DNA of 64,000 nt from NCBI GenBank assembly GCA_905250025.1, contig CAJNOJ010000173.1, positions 1-64,000 on the forward strand, written 5' to 3'. Within the stretch, counting starts at the first letter, position 1. Each line of letters opens with the position of its first letter. The notes below the pieces were generated by a model. It was not told the DNA's origin. It saw only the letters and a list, made by a program, of their open reading frames with translations, and ran no database searches. The position numbers and the translations under genes were made by a program. Positions 46,324-58,547 of this stretch are shown in pieces. The DNA comes from Adineta ricciae (lineage: Eukaryota > Rotifera > Eurotatoria > Adinetida > Adinetidae).

Positions 46324-46677
46324 TTTTCTGATGTATAACAATATTGGATGTAAAGTGAAGAATTCTGATAGTTCCATGGGTCAATGAACATTGAGTAGAC
46401 GTGATATTAATAAGATATGATGTAACTCATAACCCAGAGTGGATTATACAAGCAGTGCACAAAACTGAAAAAAGTTTTCACCTGAAAACTCTACTGTTCT
46501 ATAAAAACGATCATCCTTCATTTCAGTCTCTTTTCGTATACATCCTGAGAACTCAGTATCTTTGAAATAAAGGCGCGAGGGCACGAATCCTCTTGAGGTT
46601 TTTCATACCTCATTGAGGTCTATCTATCACCAAAAGATGGGATCTAAATCGCTTAATCACCTAAATATGTTCCCTCG
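46324..46677 (-). repeat. Right terminal inverted repeat of the Tc5-like element
   Basis: Reverse complement of 43925-44278 over its whole length. Confidence 0.9.
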
Positions 46678-46680
46678 TTA

Positions 46681-47371
46681 GATGTCAATCTAATCGTCTT
46701 CGAATTGAAGTCATTTGTCCAAACATGTAGGCAAAACCAACACTGTTTCTCAATATTTATTCGTCGACCCTCTTCCGACTATTTAAAATCAAAAATCAGT
46801 TTAGCTTCACTTGTTTCATCTCCACTAAGGCACTCAATTAAACGCCTAGTCATTCCCATGTTTACTATTTTGACTCCATCCAGACGAAGATGGTTATCCG
46901 AAAGTAAGGTTATTTTGGAAAATCAATTCATAGCCGAAAACTTCAGAATTTTGCGAACAGTCCCAAATGTCCTTAGCAATATCCTTAGGACTGTTCGTCT
47001 TCTAAATAATGTTCTCTCGATCAAGTCTCCTCAGCCGCAAGAGTTCTTTAAAAATGACCTCGAATTATATGGGCCTTTCGAAAAATGTCCTCATGATCAA
47101 AATGTTCGTATGATATAAATTCGTCGAGTTCTATACTACAATAGGAAGCCAGATATGATTCATTGTTAAAAATGAAATTCAATTTTTTTCGAATCGACGA
47201 TCTAATTCTTCGATTCGAATAGAGTCAATGCATGACCATATGTTCGGATGATTTTTTCGTAAACGCTTATTGAACCTATTATTATACCCTAAAACATCAT
47301 TGCCGTTCTTTCCATTTGAAGTTTTCTAATCGCATTCAAATACCTTCACTGTAATTGTTCGTTCTCTAGGA
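46681..47371. other. No supportable gene
   Basis: About 690 bp between the transposon and the ART/TPR remnant. One 137-codon plus-strand frame (46705-47118) has no recognisable features and unusual composition; it may be chance or the remains of upstream exons. Confidence 0.4.
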
Positions 47372-49217
47372 AACTCGGGACACGTTCCATATAGTCGTAT
47401 TGGACATCCATTGGCTATGTACGCGCAAATGTTTAAGAAAATTCTCCTCGAAATGGAGCACGACAAACAAGCAATCAAAGACCTGGCCAATTATTGTCGT
47501 CAGCGTTTTCATGACAACTCCGCAGAGCAAAGGGTCATAGGTGAGTTCGAACGTGAATATCGTCCCGACAAAGCCATTTGGTGGTATACACGCGAGTGTT
47601 TTACCTACCAAATGCTCAATCGAGCACTTCGCACTTTGGATGGCGAAGTCATTATTAACATGGGATTTTTTCTTAATGATTTACACAAACAAATACAGCG
47701 GCTATACCACGAATAGATCAGAAGTTACAAACGAAAATCTTTCCTAGTCTACCGTGAACAGGGACTATCCAAGACAGATTTTGACCAGTTATAAAAAACT
47801 GTAGGTGGTCTTTTATCTTTCAACAACTTTTTATTCACCAGTACCAAACAAGAGAAATCTCTCGACTTTATCTACAGCACTCTCGATGATCCCGACAAGG
47901 TAGGTGTCCTGTTCGTGATCACAATCGATCCGAATATTGCTACAACTCCATTCACATCGATTGGAGATTTTAGTTATTTCAAGGACGAAGCAGAGATCCT
48001 GTTTTCCATGCACAGCGTGTTTCGAGCATCGGTGTGAAGCTAGCACCATCGAGCTAGCACCATCAAACTAAGGATTTTCTGAAAACGAATTCCGGTCAAT
48101 AAAACCGAGTTTATTCGATGCAGAATTTAATTCTGAGTCCAATGGTGACATTTTTATTCACCGGAAAACGTTCCGAGAAAAATTTTCTTTGATCTTTCTT
48201 TATCCTCGATACATGTATATGCATCATTTTTCGGCCGTCGGCACGCAATATCTCTGTCCAGAACGAATTCCGGTTCATGGAAAAGAGTCTATTCGACGCA
48301 GAATTTGATTCTGCATCGACTAGTGCCACTTTTATTCACCGGAAAACGTTCGGAAAAAAGTTTTTCGAATTAAAAAAAAAAAATTGTATATATATATGCG
48401 AAAAAATAAGAATCAAGGTAAGCTCTATACCGAACGTTTTCCGGTGAATAAAAGTGGCACTAGTCGATGCAGAATCAAATTCTGCGTCGAATAGACTCTT
48501 TTCCATGAACCGGAATTCGTTCTGGACAGAGATATTGCGTGCCGACGGCCGAAAAATGATGCATATACATGTATCGAGGATAAAGAAAGATCAAAGAAAA
48601 TTTTTCTCGGAACGTTTTCCGGTGAATAAAAATGTCACCATTGGACTCAGAATTAAATTCTGCATCGAATAAACTCGGTTTTATTGACCGGAATTCGTTT
48701 TCAGAAAATCCTTAGTTTGATGGTGCTAGCTCGATGGTGCTAGCTTCACACCGATGTTTCGAGCCGGTACAATTCGACAAATGAGTGACAAGAATAAACT
48801 TTATCATGAGTTACAACTTCAGTTGACTGCTGATGACGATCCACAACTGCATGTGTTAACGGATCGTATTGAAAGCGAAGTTCAAGGTAGTACCGGATGG
48901 AAATGTTTGGGTAACTTAACTTATTGCTCAAAATAGGACAGTTGGATAAAGCCGAAGAATTGTACGCCCTGTTATTGGAACAAACATCGGAAAAGAATGA
49001 CAGAGCACACTATCATCATCAACTTTACTACCTAAAAAATAATCAAGGTGATTACAAAATGGCTATAGAATACTATGAAAAAGCATTTTGGGATCAAAGA
49101 AAAAACTCTTCCTTCGAATCATCCTTCGCTGGCAACTTCGTACAGCAACATCGGTACGGTCTACTACAGCACCAAGGACTATCCGAAAGCGCTTACTTAT
49201 TTCGAACGTGCTCTTGA
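47372..49217 (+). pseudogene. ADP-ribosyltransferase/TPR gene, broken, with an inserted foldback element
   Basis: The part at 47372-48026 resembles the NAD:arginine ADP-ribosyltransferase (RT6-like) proteins that are abundant in bdelloids: YSRIGHPLAMYAQMF, then AIWWYTRECFTYQML, and later FTSIGDFSYFKDEAEILF, the usual end of the domain. After the foldback element (48027-48756) come remnants of tetratricopeptide units (GQLDKAEELYALLLEQ, GDYKMAIEYYEKA). The gene is broken by several changes besides the insertion and I treat it as a fossil. The first exons are not identified. No activity is claimed. Confidence 0.7.
48020..48763. mobile_element. Foldback element (730 bp) with 7-bp target duplication
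   Basis: The element spans 48027-48756. Two 327-bp arms (48027-48353 and 48430-48756) are near-perfect inverted copies around a 76-bp AT-rich loop. TTTCGAG stands at both borders (48020-48026 and 48757-48763) as the target duplication; it could be read as 8 bp. Each arm contains two related direct repeats of about 95 bp, each with GAATTCCGGT and TTCACCGGAAAACGTTC. It has no transposase, so it must depend on an element elsewhere. Two mirror-image 72-codon frames inside it are a by-product of the symmetry. Confidence 0.85.
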
Positions 49218-49680
49218 CATTTTGTAACGTGCATTATCGGCGGATCACTCTGATATAAAAACTGTAAGAGAAAGGATCGAAATTGAGGATGAGGGTGTTA
49301 GTGTGGTTCAGGTTGTTTCATAGTTTTATGTCGACCATACTATCTCTGGAACCTTACCTAGACTCATCCTCCAGTAATATGTAGGTAAGTAATCCCTAAA
49401 CTCTAGGGGTTATTTCCGTGAATTGGCAAAGATAACAGTGCGCCCTTCTCATTTAACCATCAAATTTGTAATTCCCGAATGAAATTTGGTGAAATATCAA
49501 GAAAATTTACCTAAATTGACTAGTTTATCTCACAATTTATAAGAACTTACGAGATCTATGTAGTTAGTCTCATTTCTTGTTTACATAGTGAATCGCAGTT
49601 TTTGCGCACTATAAAACTCGTTTTTTTTTCTTCGCTTATTTTCACTATATATCTTTTACTATCATAAGAACAGAAGCCGA
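49218..49680. other. Intergenic, no gene seen
   Basis: About 460 bp of AT-rich spacer between the ART/TPR remnant and a small gene. Confidence 0.5.
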
Positions 49681-50073
49681 ATGGATCGTGAACAAAAAGC
49701 TTCACACTATGAAGAATTCCAGCATGCATTATATACATTGAAAATAGCGATCGAAGATCTGTGGCGTGTCGAACTTCAACAATTCGACCAACACAGTGCT
49801 ATTCCTATGAATCTGCCAAACGGAAAACTAGATTTGCAAGTTCCATCAATCTATTCCTGTCGAACAATTTTGCCGCGAGCTAATGAAAAAAATCTGTATG
49901 TTCCTCCGAATGCAATCAGCGATAAAAATCTTCAATCCATGTCCTTGAAGAAAGAAGCACTGCACTCTTTAAGTAAACATTCGAGACATTATGTATCCAA
50001 TGACAGTCCTATTAAGAATCGCAGGAAGAAGGCTTTATTACATCTAAAATTTCAGTGTCCACAGCACATATGA
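49681..50073 (+). CDS. Small hypothetical protein, 130 aa
   Basis: An open frame with a credible start (MDREQKASHYEEFQHALY) and no need for introns. The first ~40 residues are predicted helical (HALYTLKIAIEDLWRVELQQ); the rest is polar and basic with many Lys and Ser, ending LHLKFQCPQHI. No membrane span, signal or known domain. It is convergent with the SLC17 gene, 50 bp away. Codon use looks like that of its neighbours, so it is plausibly real, but I cannot name it. Confidence 0.45.
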   Translation: MDREQKASHYEEFQHALYTLKIAIEDLWRVELQQFDQHSAIPMNLPNGKLDLQVPSIYSCRTILPRANEKNLYVPPNAISDKNLQSMSLKKEALHSLSKHSRHYVSNDSPIKNRRKKALLHLKFQCPQHI

Positions 50074-50124
50074 CAAACGATTTAAACTAATCATAAAAAT
50101 GAAAAATGATAGAAATTGAGTTTT

Positions 50125-52012
50125 CTATGGTTCATCTAGTGGTTTTGATGACGCAGTAGGTACAGGTTCTAAAAGAAAATATTCATAATAGACAAATAAA
50201 TCGGAAATGGAAACTCGACTCATTACCAGCAAGAGGCACTGCTTCGGGAATAGTAGACTTGTCTGCATCTTTTACTGCCCATGGCTGCACATCACCTGAG
50301 CCAATCAACAGAAATACAACCATTCCAATTACGTAAATTACTGCACAAATAAAGAAAACATAACGCCAATTGTTCGAATCCTAAATATTTCACGTACGAC
50401 AAGAGCATACTGTCTATCACAAATACATACCCGTTCGGTAAGTGCGCCAACTACATATGGGCTAAGGATACCAGGTAGTGTAGCAAATGTGTTCGAAATA
50501 CCAAAAATAATTCCTGCATAGGCAGGAGCAATATCATTTGCTGTAAGCATAAATCCTCCGCCATAGCAACAACCTCTAGATTTTTTATGGAGAAAGATAT
50601 CATTAATACAATAGAATCAATTATGACTCTACTCACGTAAAAGTCACTCCAATTGTTAAGAGAGCTACGGCAACGTATTTTATTTCACAGGTCATAAATG
50701 CTAAACCAATAACAAATATTGCCGGAAAGAGATTTCCTAGCACATTGAATACTTTTCGTGTTTGTGTTCGTGTTAATTTTTTCTTTCGAATAAGCGCATC
50801 TGCTATAGCACCTGACAGATTGATATTAAACCAAAACATGATATATGGTAATGATGAAAGAAAACCATTCTAAACGAAAAGATATTAATTCAATCAATTT
50901 ATTTCGCTTTTCTTCTTACTGATTTAATATCGAATTTCAATACTTCTGCCATATATTTTGGTATTGATGTTAAGAATGTATAAGTGCCCCAGTTGTTACA
51001 CGTATGCACAGCAAAAAGTGCCCAGCAAGCTGGTGATGTTAAAATTGCTTTCCATGGTGCTTGAAACTCATTCTTCGAATGATTTGATAATTGTTGTTGT
51101 GTCTCATGGAGAATATACTCTTTTTCTGAATTGCTAATACAACGCTGATCACGCGGTGAATCAGCATAGAAGATTATCCAAAAGATACCCCAAACGAAAC
51201 CAAGAATGCCTGTTGAATAATAGATCAAAGGCCAACCGCCAGCAAAGTCCCATGAGCACATCAAACCTCCTATGGATAAAGTTACTACGTTGCCAATCTG
51301 AGCACCTAAAAATAAACACTTTTCAAACATCACTTTACATAAACTTCATCTACCAGCATTCATGAAACCAACAAGTTTGCCTCGCTCGTTTGGTGGTGCC
51401 CAATGTGACATAATAACAGCCATACTTGGCCATATTACTCCATGTGCAAGACCAACAATCAATCGTAAAAACCAAATTACACCCCAATGTATACTTGCAC
51501 CCCATGGCATCACTACTGAGAACAAACCGGCAATAATCATCGCACCGCCGAATATAAATCGAGCACCGTAACGTCCAGCAAGATATCCGCCAGGCACCTC
51601 AGTGATTAAATACCCCCAAAAATAACCACCAAGGACGATGCCTTGAATATTTTTTGACCATGGATATGGACCTTCCTAGAAACAGACGAACTAGGTGAGA
51701 GAATGTAATCAATATTGTGTGTCTACAATCTTCGCAGCATTGCTCAAAACTGGACAATTGAGATTCGTTGGTGCCAACGTTTTCGAAAGAGAATTCTGTG
51801 GAGTTGCAATAGCAGAATGATTCACCATACAGACAAGTGCAATGCCAACACTTATCTTTTGTGAATAATGTGCAACCATCCCGAGAAATCCGACGAATGC
51901 AACAGCAACACGAATTGAGCACCAAAACGATACTAAAATCCATATTCAATCTTTAAGTATCGTGAACAAATTCTCTCGAAAATCTACCTGATTTAGTTCT
52001 TTCGACATCCAT
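50125..52012 (-). CDS. SLC17-family anion transporter (sialin/VGLUT type)
   Basis: Eight exons join in frame on the minus strand from the ATG at 52012 (MDVERTKSVSFWC) to the stop at 50125. Family landmarks: EGPYPWSKNIQGIVLGGYFW and GYLAGRYGA in the first half, GLAHGVIWPSMAVIMSHWAPP at the span 4 region, an AIL...W helix before the middle, and NDIAPAYAGIIFGISNTFAT followed by PGILSPYVVG in the second half. These are the standard SLC17 motifs, with twelve spans in the major facilitator fold. SLC17 proteins carry sialic acid, glutamate, phosphate or other organic anions using Na or H gradients. Which substrate applies cannot be told. Conserved eukaryotic gene. Confidence 0.88.
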
Positions 52013-52600
52013 TTGTTTCATTTCGTTCTGCCTGTTTGAAACCGAGTTTTGTTGCACTTTTTGCGTCCAAAACAAATATTTATTTGTCGCGTCTCAACTA
52101 CGGCAATGTCGATGATCGTAGATTTAATGCAATCAGAGTAACATTCTCAAGAGCACATTTTTTCCTTTCTTTTCTTCTTTGCTGTCTGACTGGTTGCAAC
52201 GAACGTGTATGAATTTCACACCTTTATCAATACCATTTTTTTTCTCACTCGAATTTCATGTCGCATACCATCCAATAGAACTTACTCACTGTTTTATTTT
52301 GAGACAGAAAAAAAAATTGAAAATGTCAATATTTAGAGCGCACACTCACACACACACACAAAGAAAGAAAAACGAAATTATTAAACAAAATTGATAATGA
52401 TAAAAATTCTTGATTATGTCTGTGATACACAAGTACGCACAACAGGTTGGCTATCTGAGACACATAGAAAGAAAATTAAGGATCAGACTGAATATGTTAA
52501 GTGGTAGTGAAACTTCAAATATGTCAGATGTGCGAGCGAATACAAAGTAAAAAGCATCACCGGAACAGATTAGAGAAGTGCAAAGAGATAACTATGCATT
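52013..52600. other. Intergenic, CA microsatellite
   Basis: About 590 bp between SLC17 and the diacylglycerol kinase gene, both minus strand. A CA run lies at about 52343-52361. No gene. Confidence 0.6.
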
Positions 52601-54697
52601 TTAGGTGCTCGAAACATTCATTAACATTTTCGCTTGAGAAAAATGTTGAATGTCGACAATACAGGGTCCTTCTTCAAATGGTTCGCCGTCGCATTGACAC
52701 GGAAAACGACGTTTGAGTGTTAGCTAAAATAGAAATCTCTTGTAATGAACATGAACAGTCAAGAAAAATCGTCTCTACTTTCACCCGACGGGCTTGTCCA
52801 ATACGAAATGGGTCGGCAAGGCCAACTTGCATCTGCGCAATATGAAATGAACTGTAAATACCAAAAACTTCGACCATACCATCATCAATTCTAAATAGAA
52901 CGAAATGAATTTTTTTTCTCTTGAAGCCATTTTTTCCTTTCTTACTGTTGTACTGGAATATTATCTCCTGAACCCCAAACACGAACACCAGCTCCCCAGG
53001 ATGGAATATTCAGTATACAAATACCTTCTAATGCTGGAAGATTGTTAATGACTCGTCCATCCATTTCAAGCTAAAATATGCAAATTCAACTTCTTTCATG
53101 CAGCAAACAATCCTCGGCTACATACGATCACATTGTTTTGTAAGTCTTTACATTCCTCTGCACAAAAGAAAAACGGACATGACTGGTTCAGTTCTTGTGC
53201 ATATGAAAGAAAACATACTTAAGAATGTATCTACCGTGCCATAATGAAAATAATGTAGTTTGTTCACGAAGCGACTGGCGAAAAATTCCGGGATTTTATC
53301 ACGACGACGATGAAAATTCAGAGTAACAAGTGCATCGCAGCCAACGGAGAAATAATTCGACATACGCATATTCTATACAGTTGGATAACTAGATAAGAAT
53401 TGAAATTATCAAACAACGAAATACATACACGTGCACTTGCTGTTGCCACACCAAAATGTCGTGCAGTAGCACATATGTCTACTGACCATCTGGTTTCAAA
53501 ATAAATAATAAGTAGATAACTGATCGAAAAAGAATCTTACCGATCGAGAGCAACGACTTTCGCAGTATTTAATCTTTTCAGGAAGAGACTAACATCCACG
53601 GCTGAGTCTTCTCCGTGGCCCCATTGTAAAATACGAGCTAAATCATTGCCTGTACCCATTGGAAGAATACCGACAGCTGGCTTTAACTAAATAAGAAATA
53701 GAAAAACAAATCACTCATTCATGGCTCATTGAGTACTTACGCCTGATGTTGTATTTTCAATACTTTCGAGGATCCAATTCACTGTTCCATCACCACCACA
53801 GACGAGAATATAGAAGCCAACATCTGGAAGAGAGTTACACCATTCAAGAATTGAAGTGGGTGCAATGGTTGAGATATCAATAACCTAAAAATGCAAATAT
53901 GATGAATAATTCATATTCATTTCTTGTTGTTGTAGTTTTACCTGGACCGAATTTAGGTAAGTTCGAAACGAATTTAAGACTAGATCAGTATTAGCTCCAC
54001 CTGATTTACGATTTCCAATGACTAATAATGGTCTCCAATCTTCAATTCCACACGGTAAAATACGCTCGACAACTGAATGAGCATAGCCAACAATTTGTTT
54101 ATTTCCTGTTCGAGAAACCACCGCATTCGGCTAAAGAGAATCTTTCGTACATGACCAATGACACAGAAGCTTTTTTCAAATTACCGGAATAATCAATTGA
54201 CGAAATTGTCCGAGATCACAGTCAGTCGATAATGCTCTCATACATGACTCATGCACAATTCGTTGACACCATATGCATCGGTAATCGCATAGTCGTGGTT
54301 CAGCTCCACATGGCCGATGACAGATGACGCATTCGGACTCTAATGGTAAATTACCACGAGTCCATTGATGTTGATGTTGTTCTTGCTTGTTACTTGTCAT
54401 ATGTTTGCAATGATAAAGTCGTCGGGCAGGACGTACACAACGTTCATGCAAATAGATGCCACACGATGAACAATGAAAACCAGCTAATAATGTCGATGAA
54501 CACACATTACATAGTGTTGGTTGGATAAGATAATCATCAAATGGCCATAAATGATGAACGTCGTCAACGAGACGGTGAAGATGAAAGTATCGACGACGAC
54601 GTTTTGTTAAACAAGAAACAATAATAATAAAACCGGTCACAAATGAACAAAATAAGCCTATTGACCAGAAATTATCTGTTAAAAGTCGAATACGCAT
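52601..54697 (-). CDS. Diacylglycerol kinase, epsilon-like
   Basis: Multi-exon gene. The first exon encodes an N-terminal membrane segment ([18 protein letters not shown]) and two Cys/His-rich C1 zinc domains ([40 protein letters not shown]). The catalytic part follows: [11 protein letters not shown], then the ATP-binding CGGDGT at about 53785, then [11 protein letters not shown] and the accessory domain with SVGCDALV and DGMVEVFG. The last exon ends with [10 protein letters not shown], close to the usual C-terminus. One membrane helix plus two C1 domains and no EF-hands or PH domain is the epsilon arrangement. It phosphorylates diacylglycerol to phosphatidic acid at membranes. The start is 121 bp from the TAB1 stop, with an acceptor-like TTTCAG between. 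Confidence 0.88.
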
Positions 54698-54817
54698 TTT
54701 TGTTTACGAGATGTTAAGAACATCTGAAAGAAAGAACAGAAAAAATAGATGAAAAGTTTCTTACACTAAAAATTAAAAACAAAGAATTGAAATTGCGACT
54801 TTCTTTTTTTTTCAGAT

Positions 54818-56398
54818 TCAGTCGCATTTTAACGATGGGTGCGTTTTAAGAAAGTCATCCAACTTCTCTTCGAGCATTGATGTAGATTGAGTGTAAAGAA
54901 GTTCAGTGATTAAAGCATTTGCTTGACGTAAATCATCATTATCATTCAATAGTTTTTCATAAGTATCGAATCGAACAAATGGTTCAATCGTATTATTATG
55001 TTTTTGGTTTTCCCGTATATGTCCGAAATTTCGCGATGTAGAACGATCTTTTTCTCGTCTTTCTTGCATTTCTTTGTGTTTATTGATGAATTTTCTCACT
55101 TCATCAACAGTCACTTCACCATTGCAAATACGACGACTGTGATTTTGCATCGTTTGCATAGACGATTGAACATTCGTTGTTTTCGGTTGAAGAAAAAAGT
55201 GAATTAATAGACCCATGTCTTGTATATCAATATCATCGTGTGTGGGATTGTTTTGCGCGTGATATCGTTTTTCAATTTTACTCAGAATATGTTCGGCGCA
55301 ATCAGGAGAGTTCAACGAATCGCGTAGTAGATCGAGAAAATCCGACGGAATGTCTTGTTCCGAAATACCTTAAATGAGAAATTTGATGGGAAATGAACAT
55401 GAACATATTGTACATACTTGTTTTCAAGTACATTTGATAGAGTTTATCCGTCATTAGCACCAATGCATAATCTCCGGGAAAAATTTTGAATTTATAAACA
55501 GTGGGCTCACATATTAATGGATTACAGCGAGCTTCGTTCACATCGTTTGCTGATGCAGCAGATGAAAGTAGTTTTTCCGATAACTTCCTGGAAACAAGCA
55601 GTGAAAATGCATGAAGAAACGTATCAACTTACCCAACACAACGTGTGAATTTCGATGATTTCCTATCCAAGCCTTCATTTTTTATCTTTTCTAAATCCAC
55701 ATCGAGATTCTTCAATCGACGGCATTCATCATCATTATCAATCGTATGTAATGAACCTTTGTGATAGTATTGTGGTCGACTGTTCGAAATACTTAATTCT
55801 CCATTGTTGTTTGAGACAAGAAAAGCTCGAATTGTTCCTACGAGAACAATTTGAAATCGAGTCAGCTGAGAAGAAAAATAAAATGTATCCTACCAACATA
55901 ACCGATATAAACATATGATTGTGTAACCGTAGCAGCGAATAAAAATGCTCCTGATTCTGCTTCATCCAACGAAGGTAAAAGTTTTTCAGGTTCACTTCCA
56001 CTCGAAGGCGTTGTTGAAATTTTCTCTTCGGCTTGATCGAATGTCATTTGTAAAAGGCGATTCTCGATTTCATAAAAAATTTTTTGCATTATATCATTAA
56101 TCTTTTCTTTATAAGATTCATCATCGAACGAAACTTCACTCAATTGTTCAACAAGCAGATTAACACTCACGTCGGATGCAAGTCTATTTGTATCAATCGG
56201 ATCAACAAGAGCGTATATTGCCATGCTATTATCACGTGCTCGTAGGCGACATACACGCGGAACAATTTCTCGTTGGGAATTCTGATCATGATGCTCTTGT
56301 TTAGTTCTTGTTGCAACAAATGTATGCTGACATGGATTGAAATTGGCAAGATTACTCGAATGTACTGGAGTATCCGAAGTTGCAAGTGCACTGGCCAT
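54818..56398 (-). CDS. TAB1-like PP2C-fold pseudophosphatase
   Basis: Exons 55894-56398, 55633-55837, 55418-55587 and 54818-55368 join to 476 aa, close to human TAB1 (504). Order of matches with TAB1: MAIYALVDPIDTNR for the FYGVFNGYDGNR region, FLFAATVTQSYVYIGYVGT for the VVAVLLNNKLYVANVGT strand, IDNDDECRRLKNLDVDLEKI for the DELFRLSQLGL segment, FTRCVG, then EPTVYKFKIFPGDYALVLM. The metal-binding Asp residues of active PP2C are missing (DPIDTN in place of DGHGG), as in TAB1. The C-terminus has EPFVRFDTYEKLL, similar in position and type to the TAK1-binding helix of TAB1. It would activate a TAK1 kinase in stress and immune signalling. Confidence 0.78.
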
Positions 56399-56731
56399 TG
56401 ATAATCTAGAACAGAAGCCAGAATGAGTATTCTTGTCCGCTGAAAGCTAAAATCGAATACAGAATTTTGAAGTTGAGTTTTTTTTTGAATGATAACAACG
56501 AGAATAGAAACAGCGAACAACAAAAGAAATAAAATAGAACGTCGGAATGCTAATACAACGAGTACTTCAGAAAGATAAATATGATTTTTATTTTGATTGC
56601 AATCACCATAAGTTTTGGCATTTTTTGACTGACTAGGAAGGCAGAACGCAAAAGCAAGCAGTTACACATTGAGTCGATCACCACAGCAGAGAGTAGAAGA
56701 ACAGAGAAGAGAGCAAATTCCCTTCTTTGTG
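56399..56731. other. Spacer between ERO1 and TAB1
   Basis: About 330 bp; the antisense hydrophobic frames here have no support. Contains the ERO1 3' end and the TAB1 leader. Confidence 0.5.
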
Positions 56732-58161
56732 TTAGAGTTCAATATGATTTCTCAGACATGTTTTGAATGAATGTTCTAGTCGATAGATACTGGTTGATAA
56801 CTGAGTAAAGCCATTGATTAATGCAACGATTTCCGATCTTTGCAATTGAATGGGACTTTCCGCAAAAAGAATTTTCAATGATGTTCCTAAAAAAAAACAC
56901 AAATGAAAGTGATTTCCTATTGGACAAATTAGTTTCCTCCGTTACCTAAAGCTTGTACTTGTAATTTACCCCATAATTTACATTTATCACACCCGACACA
57001 ATCCATAATTCGACTGATATTTCGAAAGTGTTCACGAAAATCAGCCTTTAACTCTTCATTTCCATTCTTGAAAAGATCATTCTCGTTGAAATAATTCGCA
57101 AATGGCTGAATTTGTTGAAATAAATTTTCGGTTAACAACTGCTTTGTATGAATATCATCGGTTTGGTTTCCGGTAAAATAATTTTGACTATGGAAATAAT
57201 CTCGTGCTTTGTAAATCGCGCGTAACTCAATCAAATAGATAAAGTAGAGATTTTTCAGCCATCCTGGTCCTTCGCCATCAGTTGTTTCCGGATCAAAACG
57301 ACGTCGAAATTCGTCAAGATTTGGTCCCCATCGTCCATCTGAGCCCGAATAGCCACCGCCAACACTGGGAAAAAAGTATTGGGCACATAAATGTATGCTG
57401 ATGCTCGAATGAAGACCAGAGATAAGACGATAAAATGTTCGACCTTCAAGACATAATTTATCTGCATTTAAACGCTTTTGTCTTAGATTGTAATAAAGTT
57501 TTGATTCAGGGAGAAAGAAGCAGTTTTCATTGTAAATTGCCGACCATATTCGTTGGGTTGATACACCTGAATAACCTGTGAAACGTTCGATATTGAGTGA
57601 TAAATCAATGTATTCCATATCCGATCTTGTTTCATCATCAACATCGCAGAAGTTCTCCGATTGAATATCATCAAATTGTTTCCACTTTTCAATTGTTTGC
57701 ATATGTTCCTCACTTAAATCTTTATTAACCAAACCCAGTGAAGCATTGTTGTCATTCGGTGGACATTGTTCTTGTTGTTTTTGCTTGTCTTGTTTGCTCA
57801 TACTCGAACGACTGAGTTTGTTACTATTGAATGTTTCACGGAGATTTTCAGGTAATTTTTCGATGGGACATGATTTGATTGCACACGTTCGTAGTGAACA
57901 TTGGCCATGGTCTGACCAAAATTGACATGGCTTTTTTAAATTAACTGGAAAGAATCGAAAATAATTTTGTTTAACTATCTGTCGTAATAATGGATATAAA
58001 TGTTGATTATTTAAATTGTTAATATCAGATATACGACAATTACAATCATCGACCATATCATTTTGTCGCGATAATTGACATTCTTCATTAGTTGAAACGA
58101 TATTTACATTATAAAAGCAGACGAATGTTACAAGAAGTGTCAAAGAGATTTTCAAAGCCAT
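56732..58161 (-). CDS. ERO1: ERO1 endoplasmic oxidoreductin
   Basis: Exons 56946-58161 and 56732-56886 encode 456 aa. A signal peptide (MALKISLTLLVTFVCFYNVN) sends it to the ER. The shuttle cysteine region DDCNCRISDI and the active-site CVGCDKCKLWGKLQ (a CXXCXXC) are intact, as are ERFTGYSG, LCLEGRTFYRLISGLHSSIS and the FAD-contact region. ERO1 oxidises protein disulfide isomerase with FAD and oxygen, driving disulfide formation in the ER. Length is close to the human proteins (467-468). It is divergent from cornichon by 386 bp. Confidence 0.96.
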
Positions 58162-58547
58162 AGATATCTGAAGATAGCGAAAGAATAACTTATTTTCTGT
58201 TATATACTAAAAGTTGAGCGACGTGTCACTAGAATTCTGATTCACAATCTGTCAGACTACCAACAAGACAAGTAAAAAATAACATGCAGTGAAAATGCCC
58301 AATCAGTAATATTCACGACATATCAGTTTGTCAACGAGGAGAATCAACAAATCAAAAGGGAGATGATGAAAACAAACGTATTGACATGAATCACAGCGCT
58401 CAGAATTTGATTGGTTGGAAGCCGACCAATCGTATCATTCCTATTCATTTACAGCAGCTTCTGCTTTCTGTTTTCTATTATACTCAACCTAAACTCAATA
58501 GTCCAAGCCAAGCGAACAAGCTTCATTCCATTCTCTTCGAATCCAAT
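58162..58547. other. Divergent promoter region of ERO1 and cornichon
   Basis: 386 bp; both are secretory-pathway genes and could share regulation, but I see no recognisable ER-stress element. Confidence 0.5.

Larger units (their letters stand above)
43925..46677 (+). mobile_element. Tc5-like DNA transposon, full length, 2753 bp
   Basis: Bounded by TTA target duplications at 43922-43924 and 46678-46680. The terminal inverted repeats are 354 bp each (43925-44278 and 46324-46677) and look identical by eye. Between them is one two-exon transposase gene with an intact frame. A TNA target, long inverted repeats and a Tc5-type DNA-binding domain place it in the Tc4/Tc5 branch of the IS630-Tc1-mariner group. 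Identical ends and an open transposase suggest recent movement. The ends of a second copy lie at 24867 and 27575. Confidence 0.9.

Noticed and set aside
46705-47118. 137-aa frame before the ART/TPR remnant
   Set aside because: It does not resemble the N-terminus of that family and has no other support.
48111-48672. Two identical 72-aa proteins in opposite orientation
   Set aside because: They are mirror images created by the foldback arms and have no protein-like features.
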